NCBI RefSeq assembly: GCF_017876095.1 | Contig: NZ_JAGINM010000014.1 | Location: 124,001 to 188,000 of the forward strand | Length of the DNA stretch: 64,000 nt | Direction: 5' to 3' | Origin: Azospirillum agricola | GTDB lineage: Bacteria > Pseudomonadota > Alphaproteobacteria > Azospirillales > Azospirillaceae | Shown here: in pieces, positions 43,169 through 50,638 of the stretch | Position numbering within the stretch: position 1 is the first letter of the stretch | Layout of the letters: every line of letters begins with the position of its first letter | The notes under the pieces: generated by a model | Told to the model about the DNA's origin: nothing | What the model saw: the letters and a program-made list of their open reading frames with translations, nothing else | Databases searched by the model: none | Position numbers and translations under genes: made by a program

Positions 43169-43816
43169 TCACTGGGAGCCGGCCTCGATCAGCAACCGGG
43201 TCAGGTCGGCGACCGAGGCGACCTCCAGCTTCTCCATCACATTGTGCCGGTGGACCTCGACCGTCTTCAGGCTGAGATTGATCTCGGCGGCGATCACCTT
43301 GTTCAGCTTGCCGGCGACGACCAGATCGGCGACCTGCCGCTCGCGCGGGGTCAGGCGCGCCAGCCGGGCGCGGAGTTCCTCCTTGCGCGCCCGCACGGCC
43401 CAGGCCCGGTGCGAGGATTCCAGGGCCTCGTGGACCCGGTCCAGCAGCATCTGGTCGTTCAGCGGCTTCTCGATGAAATCGACGGCCCCCGCCCGCAGCG
43501 CCCGCACCGCCATCGGCACGTCGGCGTGGCCGGTGATGACCACCACCGCCAGCAGCGACCCGGCGCGGGCGAGCGTGTCCTGCAACTCCAGCCCGCTCAT
43601 CCCCGGCATCCGCACGTCGGTCACGAGACAGCCCGGATGGTCCGGGCGGACGGCGCGGATGAACTCCTCGCCCGAACCGAAGCTTTCCACCGGCACCCCG
43701 AGCGACCCGATCAGCCAGGCCAGCGAGTGCCGCATGGCCGGATCGTCGTCGACGACGTAGACGACGCGGTTGGCGACGATCCGGTCGGCGGCGGCGCGGC
43801 TGGTGTCAGACGGCAT
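43169..43816 (-). CDS. ttrR: TtrR-type response regulator (FixJ family)
   Basis: A 215-residue FixJ-type regulator. The receiver domain shows VVYVVDDDPAMRHSLAWLIG, phosphoacceptor Asp in GCLVTDVRMPGMSGLEL, and VDFIEKPLNDQMLLD. The LuxR/GerE helix-turn-helix is LTPRERQVADLVVAGKLNKV then LSLKTVEVHRHNVMEKLEVA. It overlaps the sensor gene by 11 bases. In Salmonella, TtrS/TtrR switches on ttrBCA in response to tetrathionate; the same gene set here suggests the same logic. Confidence 0.88.
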   Translation of the reverse strand: MPSDTSRAAADRIVANRVVYVVDDDPAMRHSLAWLIGSLGVPVESFGSGEEFIRAVRPDHPGCLVTDVRMPGMSGLELQDTLARAGSLLAVVVITGHADVPMAVRALRAGAVDFIEKPLNDQMLLDRVHEALESSHRAWAVRARKEELRARLARLTPRERQVADLVVAGKLNKVIAAEINLSLKTVEVHRHNVMEKLEVASVADLTRLLIEAGSQ

Positions 43817-45749
43817 GGCGCGGCTCCTTGCCGGCGATCCTTTGCCCGCCGGTCGCGGCGGGCAGGACGAAGCGCATCACGGTCCCCTCCCCCTGGTTGT
43901 CGGTGGCCCAAAGATGGCCGCCATGGGCCTCCACGATGGTGCGGCAGATCGACAGCCCCAGCCCCATGCCATCCGGCTTGGTGGTGAAGAAGGGATCGAA
44001 CAGGCGGGACCGCGCATCGCCGGTCAGTCCGGGGCCCCGGTCGGCCACGGCGACCTCGACCCGCCCTTCCCCGTCGAGCCCGGTGCGGACCGTGATCGGC
44101 GGTGCGCCGGACGCCGCGCCCTCCAGGGCGTCGAGGGCGTTCTTGATCAGGTTCAGGACGACCTGCTCGATCTGGACGCCGTCCGCCACGACCGGCGGCA
44201 GGCCGTCGGCGAGGTCCGGCCGGATGGCGACGCCGTCGCCCCGCGCGCGGGGCTCGCACAGCAGGATCGCCGCGCGGACGGCCTCGTTGAGATCCATCGG
44301 CTCCGGCCGGGCGGCCCGCTTGCGCACGAAGCCGCGGATTCGCGCGATGATGTGCCCGGCGCGCTCCGCCTGCTCGGCGATGGCGCGGGTGATCTCCGCC
44401 AGCTGGGCGGGTTCCGCCGTCCCCGTCTCCAGGCGCCGGGTGCAGCCGCGGGCGTAGTTGGCGATGGCGCCGAGCGGCTGGTTCAGTTCGTGGGCGAGGT
44501 TGCTGGCCATCTCGCCGAGGATGGAGAGGCGGGCGACATGGTCCATCTCCTTCTGCCGCTCGCGCGCGGTCTCCTCGGCGCGGCGCCGCTCGGCCATCTC
44601 GTGCCGGAGGTCGCGGTTGGCCGCCCGCAACTCGGCGGTGCGCACCTTGATCAGATGCTCCACCCGCAGGGAATGCACCGCCCACCACAGCAGCGCCAGC
44701 GCGCCGGCGGCGAGCCATTCCCAATGCTCGCGCGCCAGCTCGACGAGCGAGACCTCGCGCAGGGAGCGGTACGGCCCGATGCGCAGGGAGCGGAACAGGG
44801 CGTGGACCGGCTGGTAGTCGAGCGGCACCGTCCAGCCGTCGTAGCCGCCGGCCTTGGCCGCCGGATGGTCGCCGGGCATCTGGAACAGGGCGACGACGAC
44901 CGCCTTCGCCAGTTCCTCCGGCGTCGAGGCGAGCCGCGCCAGGGGCCAGTCCGGGTACAGGCCGGTGGACAGGGCGCAGCCGAAGCCCGGCGACGCCCCG
45001 CCCCCCAGGACCCGGAACCGGCCGGCGTCGACGCGGCCCTCCGCCGCCAGTTCCTCCAGCACGCAGGCCCGCAGGATGCCGGCGTCCACCTCCCCCTCGC
45101 CGACCGCGAAGGCGACCCGGTCCACCGGAAAGCCGGAGAAGCGCAGCTCCCTCAGGTCGCGGTAGGGATCGACCCCGGCCTCCAGCATCGCCCCCCAGGC
45201 GATCTGGAAACCGCCGAAGGCGTCCGGGTCGATCGCCATCACGGTCCGCCCCCTCAGGTCGCCCAGCTCGCGGATGTCCGAACGGTCGGCCCGGACGATC
45301 ACGGCGGAGCCGATCGCGGCCCCCGACGCCCCGGCCCGCGCGGAGTGCAGCGTGGCGATGCGCGTCACGCCGTGGCGCGCCTCCAGCTCCACGTAGTTGC
45401 CGGTGTTGGTCAGCACGAAATCGACGCTGCCCGCCTGAACGGCGGTGTCCATGCCGAGCAGGTCCAGGGGAACCATCTCGGCCCCGCGCTCCGGAAAGCG
45501 CTCGGCCAGATAGCGGACGGTCGGCTCCCAGGCGGCGTTCGCGTGGTCGCCGCCCCGGTAGGCCAGCACGCCGACACGGATGGGCGGAGCGACGGCCTGC
45601 GCGGTGGCGGCGGTCTGGGCGGCAGTCTGGGCGGCGCTCTGGCCGGCAACGAGCCAGACCGCCAGCGCGACGAGCCGCAAGGCGGAGCGGCGGCGACGCG
45701 ACGCGGGCTTGTGCCGCCGGACGCCGGGCCGCGTGATGGTCGACTCCAT
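43806..45749 (-). CDS. ttrS: TtrS-type sensor histidine kinase with periplasmic binding domain
   Basis: A 647-residue sensor. A signal/anchor helix near residues 20-45 is followed by a phosphonate-binding-protein-like periplasmic domain (RVGVLAYRGGDHANAAWEPT, FVLTNTGNYVELEARHGVTR, LRGRTVMAIDPDAFGGFQIA), a second membrane helix (HWEWLAAGALALLWWAVHSL), a coiled coil and the kinase: H box ASNLAHELNQPLGAIANYAR, N box VVLNLIKNALDALEGA, G1 ADRGPGLTG, F/G2 FDPFFTTKPDGMGLGLSICR. The PhnD-like sensor domain is the hallmark of TtrS. ATG 45749 is preceded by GAAGG. Confidence 0.88.
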   Translation of the reverse strand: MESTITRPGVRRHKPASRRRRSALRLVALAVWLVAGQSAAQTAAQTAATAQAVAPPIRVGVLAYRGGDHANAAWEPTVRYLAERFPERGAEMVPLDLLGMDTAVQAGSVDFVLTNTGNYVELEARHGVTRIATLHSARAGASGAAIGSAVIVRADRSDIRELGDLRGRTVMAIDPDAFGGFQIAWGAMLEAGVDPYRDLRELRFSGFPVDRVAFAVGEGEVDAGILRACVLEELAAEGRVDAGRFRVLGGGASPGFGCALSTGLYPDWPLARLASTPEELAKAVVVALFQMPGDHPAAKAGGYDGWTVPLDYQPVHALFRSLRIGPYRSLREVSLVELAREHWEWLAAGALALLWWAVHSLRVEHLIKVRTAELRAANRDLRHEMAERRRAEETARERQKEMDHVARLSILGEMASNLAHELNQPLGAIANYARGCTRRLETGTAEPAQLAEITRAIAEQAERAGHIIARIRGFVRKRAARPEPMDLNEAVRAAILLCEPRARGDGVAIRPDLADGLPPVVADGVQIEQVVLNLIKNALDALEGAASGAPPITVRTGLDGEGRVEVAVADRGPGLTGDARSRLFDPFFTTKPDGMGLGLSICRTIVEAHGGHLWATDNQGEGTVMRFVLPAATGGQRIAGKEPRHAV

Positions 45750-45974
45750 GGATGCCTTCGGTGTTCCCAGATCGCGGACAGGCGATTTCTGCCCCCATTC
45801 GCAAGGGGCGCACAATGGCGGATGTGACGGCGGCGGTGCCGTCCCGTGCCGCCGCCGCTTTTTTTCCGGTTGCCGGATACGCAAAAAGATTCGTTACTAA
45901 ATAATTCGTCATACCAACTTTCAACAGCCTCCCGACACACCAGATTCCGTTCCGATGACAGGTGGAGACAGGAC

Positions 45975-46772
45975 ATGACCGACACGCGACCGACCGCCCC
46001 TTCGTCCCTTGCCGGCCTCCCCTACGAGGACCGGGTGTGCGCGATCGCGCCGTCCCAGGTCGTCGGCTGGCTGTGGAGGGGCTGGGCCGACATGCGGGCG
46101 GCCGGGTGGGTCAGCATGGCCTACGGCGCCCTGTTCGTCGCCATCGGCTTCGCGCTGACCGCCGGGCTGACGCTGGCGGGGATGGCCTATCTGATCGCGC
46201 CGATGATCGGCGCCTTCCTGCTGGTGGCGCCGCTGCTGACGCTCGGCCTCTATCAGGTGTCGAAGGATGTGGAGGAGGGCCGCAAGCCGCGCTTCGGGCG
46301 GGCGCTGATGGCGTGGCGGGCCAACCCCTATCACATCCTGACGGCCGGGCTGGTGCTGATGCTGTTCATGATGATCTGGATCCGGCTGAACGTCATCGCC
46401 TTCGCGCTGTTCTTCCCCTACGTGTCGATGACCCTGTCCAGCCTGCTGGCGCAGACCTTCACGCTGGACGGCATCGCCTTCACGCTGTTCGTCACGGCGC
46501 TCGGCTTCGCCTTCGCCGCCATCGCCTTCGTCACCAACGTGACGGCCCTGCCGATGATGCTCGACCGCCAGGAGGACATCTTCGCGGCGGCGCTGGTCTC
46601 GATCATGGCGGTCCTGAGGAATCCGCGCGCCATGATGCTGTGGGCCGGGCTGATCGTGCTGATCACCGGCATCGGGCTGGCCACCGCGATGCTGGGCCTG
46701 ATCGTCGCCCTGCCGCTGATCGGCCACGCGAGCTGGCACGCCTACCGCGATCTGGTGAAGCCGGAGGCGTAG
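45975..46772 (+). CDS. DUF2189-type multi-pass membrane protein
   Basis: A 265-residue membrane protein with about six predicted helices. It begins VCAIAPSQVVGWLWRGWADM then AAGWVSMAYGALFVAIGFAL, followed by LTLGLYQVSKDVEEGRKPRF, the pattern of the DUF2189 family, whose members often lie near respiratory oxidase genes. Function unknown. It is divergent from ttrS, with an AT-rich 225-base gap between them (two ATTCGT direct repeats near 45888-45910), which may hold promoters for both. The ATG at 45975 follows GGAG/AGGA closely. Confidence 0.8.
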   Translation: MTDTRPTAPSSLAGLPYEDRVCAIAPSQVVGWLWRGWADMRAAGWVSMAYGALFVAIGFALTAGLTLAGMAYLIAPMIGAFLLVAPLLTLGLYQVSKDVEEGRKPRFGRALMAWRANPYHILTAGLVLMLFMMIWIRLNVIAFALFFPYVSMTLSSLLAQTFTLDGIAFTLFVTALGFAFAAIAFVTNVTALPMMLDRQEDIFAAALVSIMAVLRNPRAMMLWAGLIVLITGIGLATAMLGLIVALPLIGHASWHAYRDLVKPEA

Positions 46773-46855
46773 GCCGGAGACATGAAGCCGGAAAGCGGGC
46801 GGGAAACGCCACGCCGGTGGTTGCCACGCCGCCGGACCTCCACGATGGTTCCGGC

Positions 46856-49396
46856 ATGACCTTCCTGCGCATCGCGTTGAGGCTGGCGTGGCGGGACCTG
46901 CGTGGCGGGACCGCCGGCCTGTGGATCGTCGTCCTCGGGGTGGCGCTCGGCACCGCCATGATGGCCGCCGTGGGTTCGCTCGGCGGCGCCGTGCTCGACG
47001 GGATGCAGGCGTCCGCCCGCGAGGCCGTCGGCGGCGACCTGTCCGTGCGCCTCTTCCACGCCCCGGCGACGCCGGAGCAGCGGGCCTTCCTGGAGGCGGC
47101 GGGCACGGTCAGCGAAACGGCGGAACTGAGACCGGCCGCCGGGACGGTGAGCGGCAGCGCCCGGATCCTGGTCGAGCTGAAGGCGGTCGACGGGGCCTAT
47201 CCGCTCGTCGGCGCGGCAACCGTCTCCGGCGCGGCTTCCCTCGCCGCCGCCGTGGCCCATCGGGACGGGTTCTGGGGCGCGGCGGTCTCCGCCGACCTTC
47301 TCGACGCGCTGCGGCTGGGGATCGGGGACCGGCTGCGGATCGGCGTGGGGGAGGTCGTGATCCGCGCCGTGCTGGGGCATGAGCCGGACCGGGCGTTCCG
47401 CGCCTTCTCCCTCGGCCCGCGGGTCGTCGTCGCCCGCCCCGCCCTGGCGGCGACCGGACTCGCCGGCCCCGGAGCGCCGGTCTACTGGTACTACCGCCTT
47501 CTCCTGCCGGAGAAAGGCCGCTCCGGCACCGTCCTGCGTGACCTGGAGCGCCGCTTTCCCGACGCCGGCTGGCGGATCGTCGATGCCGCACACGGCATCC
47601 CCGGCGTCGACCGCACGGTCCAGCTCGCCCGCACCCTGCTGCTGCTGGGGGCGCTGTCGATCACCCTGGTCGGTGGCGTGGGGATCGGTCGCGCGCTGTC
47701 GGCGCATCTCGACCGGCGGTTGCCGGTGATCGCCGCGCTGAAGGCGTCGGGCGGTTCACCGCGCCTTCTCTTCACAGCCTTTCTGTTGCAGACCTTGTTC
47801 GTGGTCGCCGTCGCGCTCCTGATCGGGCTGGCGGCCGGAGCCGGCCTCGCCGGCGCGGTGGCACACGCGCTGCCGCTCGATTGGCTTCCGGAAACGGCGG
47901 GCGCCCTCCATCCGCCGGCCTTTCTGCTGTCCGCGACGGTGAGCCTCCTTGCGGCGCTCCTCTGCGCCCTGCCGCCGCTGGGCCGCGCGGTCGGAACGAG
48001 CCCTGCCGCGATCTGGCGGAGCCCCGGGAGCCCTCCCCGGCAATGGCGCGGATGGCGGCATGGATGGCGGATCCGCATGGCCGTCGGCGTTCTCGGGCTG
48101 TCGCTCGCCGGCCTGCTCGCCGCCTGGACGGGCATGCCGCTGGCGGTCGCGGGCTTCCTGTCGGTCGCCGGGGCGGTGGCGGCCGGCTTTGCGCTCCTCG
48201 GGCACGGCCTCGCCCTGGCCGCCCGCCGCCTGGCGCGAGGCCGTGGGCCGCTGGTCCGTCTGGCCGTCGCCAACCTCGGGCGGCCCGGAGCGCCGACGGT
48301 TCCGGTCGCGGTGGCCCTGGGCGTCGGGCTGACCGTGCTGGTGGCGGTCGGCGTGACCGGAACGGCGGCGGTCGAGCATGTCGAGGCGACGCTTCCGGCC
48401 GAAACGCCGTCCCTCATCTTCCTGAACGTCGCCCCCCACGCCGACCGCAACGTGCGGGAGCGCCTCTCCGCCCTGTCCGGGGTCGAGCGGGTGGAGACGG
48501 CGCCTTTCCTCCACGCCCGGATCAGCCGCGTCAACGGGATCCCCGTGACCGAGGCGGATGTCCCGCGCTCCGTGGCCTGGGCGGTGCGTGGCGACCGGGG
48601 CCTGTCCTGGCGCGACCGGCCCGCCGCGACGGACCGGGTCGTCGCGGGGACATGGTGGCCTCCGGCCTACGACGGTCCGCCGCTCGCCTCGCTGGACGCG
48701 CAGGTGGCCGGCCGGCTGGGTCTGGCGGTGGGGGACACCGTCACCCTGGCCCTGGCGGATGGTCCGCTGACCGCGACGGTCGCCAATCTCCGGCGCATCG
48801 ACTGGACAAGGCTCGACCTGGACTTTCCGGTGATCCTCTCGCCCTTCGCCGAGCCGCCGCGCCACAGCCTCGTCGCCGCCGTCTGGTCCGGCGCGGCGGC
48901 CGTGCCCGCGGTGGAAGCGGCGATGGCGACGGCCGTCCCGGACGCCGCCGCGCTGCGCACGGCCGGGCTGCTGCGCACGCTCCGCTCGACCGTCGATCAG
49001 GTCCGCCGGCTGCTGGACGGCCTGTCGTTCGTCGCGCTCGGGGCGAGCGGCCTCGTCCTGCTGGGCGCCATCGCCAACAGCGCAAGACGGCGGCTCCATG
49101 AGATGGCGATCCTGCACGCCCTCGGGATCGGACGGCGTTCGATCGGCCTGGCCGTGGTGCTGGAGTTTTCCCTTCTCGGCGCGGCGGTGGCGGCGGTGGC
49201 GGCACCTCTGGGCTGGCTTGGCGGGACGGCCGTCGTCGCGGGCGTCACCGATGCCGGCTCGGCGGCCGGGGGGATGGTCGCCGTGGCCGCCTTCCTGGCC
49301 GCCCCGGTCGGCATGGCGGCGGCCGGGGCGGGGCTGGCGGCCGGCCTGCGCGGGACGGACGCGCTGCGGCGGTTGCGCGGCAACGCCCTGGACTGA
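46856..49396 (+). CDS. Large FtsX-family ABC permease (YbbP/LolC-like), ATPase not adjacent
   Basis: An 846-residue protein with the 4+ and 4-helix pattern of YbbP-type permeases: N-terminal MTFLRIALRLAWRDLRGGTA with helix IVVLGVALGTAMMAAVGS, a first FtsX core (ARTLLLLGALSITLVGGVGI, RLPVIAALKASGGSPRLLFT), a central helix pair, and a second core (FVALGASGLVLLGAIANSAR, RRLHEMAILHALGIGRRSIG). Such permeases work with a YbbA-type ATPase in lipid or peptide release from the membrane. No such ATPase gene lies beside it, which is unusual. It follows the DUF2189 gene by 83 bases and precedes the AraC gene. It could conceivably serve the neighbouring peptide-export locus, as immunity transporters sometimes do; this is speculation. 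Confidence 0.82.
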   Translation: MTFLRIALRLAWRDLRGGTAGLWIVVLGVALGTAMMAAVGSLGGAVLDGMQASAREAVGGDLSVRLFHAPATPEQRAFLEAAGTVSETAELRPAAGTVSGSARILVELKAVDGAYPLVGAATVSGAASLAAAVAHRDGFWGAAVSADLLDALRLGIGDRLRIGVGEVVIRAVLGHEPDRAFRAFSLGPRVVVARPALAATGLAGPGAPVYWYYRLLLPEKGRSGTVLRDLERRFPDAGWRIVDAAHGIPGVDRTVQLARTLLLLGALSITLVGGVGIGRALSAHLDRRLPVIAALKASGGSPRLLFTAFLLQTLFVVAVALLIGLAAGAGLAGAVAHALPLDWLPETAGALHPPAFLLSATVSLLAALLCALPPLGRAVGTSPAAIWRSPGSPPRQWRGWRHGWRIRMAVGVLGLSLAGLLAAWTGMPLAVAGFLSVAGAVAAGFALLGHGLALAARRLARGRGPLVRLAVANLGRPGAPTVPVAVALGVGLTVLVAVGVTGTAAVEHVEATLPAETPSLIFLNVAPHADRNVRERLSALSGVERVETAPFLHARISRVNGIPVTEADVPRSVAWAVRGDRGLSWRDRPAATDRVVAGTWWPPAYDGPPLASLDAQVAGRLGLAVGDTVTLALADGPLTATVANLRRIDWTRLDLDFPVILSPFAEPPRHSLVAAVWSGAAAVPAVEAAMATAVPDAAALRTAGLLRTLRSTVDQVRRLLDGLSFVALGASGLVLLGAIANSARRRLHEMAILHALGIGRRSIGLAVVLEFSLLGAAVAAVAAPLGWLGGTAVVAGVTDAGSAAGGMVAVAAFLAAPVGMAAAGAGLAAGLRGTDALRRLRGNALD

Positions 49397-49403
49397 ACGG
49401 AAC

Positions 49404-49421
49404 CGTCGCCGCGCGGCGACG
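49404..49421 (+). terminator. Hairpin after the FtsX-type permease gene
   Basis: CGTCGCC and GGCGACG pair perfectly around a 4-base loop, 7 bases after the stop. No T-tract follows, so termination strength is uncertain. The rest of the 157-base gap before the AraC gene shows a short GACGCC run and no other clear signal. Confidence 0.4.
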
Positions 49422-49553
49422 ACGCCGACGCCGACGCCTTTGAGCGGGAAAGGATCGGACCGGAGCCGCATCATATGGAAACGTTGCGGTCGGTGATGCA
49501 CTCTGTCAGTGCCTCCACCCCGGAAGACACCGCTGACGATGCAGGATGACGCG

Positions 49554-50624
49554 ATGGCGCCGATCACTCCCCAGCTTCCCGTGCTGGCGTTCGACCGTGG
49601 CGATCTTTCGGGGGGTGCGTGCTTCGAGCGGTGGCGGGACATCCTCTCGATCGTCTTCGACGTGGAGCTGGCCCATCGCGACGACGCCGACGGCTTCACC
49701 GGATCGATGCGGACCTACCATCTGGGGGGGCTGCTGCTGTCCGACACCGCCGGTTCCGGAGTGCGCTTCCACCGCGACGGCGCCACCATCGCCCGCGGCG
49801 CCATCGAGCATTATCTGGTCCAGGTCTATCTGGAGGGCGGCTACGCCGGCACGGTGGGGGGGCAGGAGGTCACGATGCGGACGGGCGACGTCTGCGTGCT
49901 CGACATGACGCAACCGCTGTCGACGCGGGCCAGCGACTTCCGCAACCTCACCATCGTCGTCCCGCGCGAGAGCCTCGCCCCCCTGGTCAAGGCGCCGGAC
50001 GCGCTGCACGGCCTGATCCTGCCGGGGGAGTCGGCGATGGGCTCGCTGCTGGGCGACCATCTGCGCACGCTCCACGACCAGATTCCCGCCATGACCGCCC
50101 GCGAGGCCCAGGCGGTGGCGGGCGGCACCGCCGGTCTGGTCGCCGCCTGCCTGGGGCCGGCGCTCGACGCGCGAGAACGCGCGGTCGCCGACCTGCACGC
50201 GGCGACGCTGGCGCGGATCAAGCGCTTCATCGACGAGCGGCTCGAAACGCCGGACCTCGACAGCGATGCCATCGGACGCCACTTCGGACTGTCGCGGTCC
50301 AGCCTCTACCGCCTGTTCGAGCCGCTGGGCGGGGTGGCGGCCCATGTGCGCGGGCGCCGGCTGGCGCGGGCGCTCGCCGACCTCGTCGCGCCACGGGCGG
50401 GGCGGACGCGGGTGATCGACGTCGCGCTGCACTGGGGCTTCGGGTCGGAAGCCTCGTTCAGCCGGGCGTTCCGCGCCGCCTACGGCCTGTCGCCCAGCGA
50501 GGCGCGCGACACCGCCGACGCCATGCGCCGCCTGCTGGCGCCCAAGGACGCCGGCGCCGCCGACCGCGTCCTCCGGCACTGGATGGGCTCGCTCAACCCG
50601 GTGGAGCCGGCCGGGCCGGCCTGA
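49554..50624 (+). CDS. AraC-family regulator, left flank of the peptide-export locus
   Basis: A 356-residue regulator. The N-terminal cupin-like half (residues about 20-200: LSGGACFERWRDILSIVFDV, AIEHYLVQVYLEGGYAGTVG, MRTGDVCVLDMTQPLSTRAS) is followed by the AraC helix-turn-helix pair: IGRHFGLSRSSLYRLFEPLG and VALHWGFGSEASFSRAFRAA then YGLSPSEARD. It is clearly paralogous to the AraC protein at 60002-61036 (same LVQ.....G....G..EV..RTGDVC.LD pattern and the same LYRLFEP.GGVAA). The two bracket the export and precursor genes. It converges with the ABC gene, 14 bases apart. ATG 49554 is chosen for the AGGA seven bases upstream; 49539 is an alternative. Confidence 0.88.
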   Translation: MAPITPQLPVLAFDRGDLSGGACFERWRDILSIVFDVELAHRDDADGFTGSMRTYHLGGLLLSDTAGSGVRFHRDGATIARGAIEHYLVQVYLEGGYAGTVGGQEVTMRTGDVCVLDMTQPLSTRASDFRNLTIVVPRESLAPLVKAPDALHGLILPGESAMGSLLGDHLRTLHDQIPAMTAREAQAVAGGTAGLVAACLGPALDARERAVADLHAATLARIKRFIDERLETPDLDSDAIGRHFGLSRSSLYRLFEPLGGVAAHVRGRRLARALADLVAPRAGRTRVIDVALHWGFGSEASFSRAFRAAYGLSPSEARDTADAMRRLLAPKDAGAADRVLRHWMGSLNPVEPAGPA

Positions 50625-50638
50625 CCGCCCGGCCCCGG

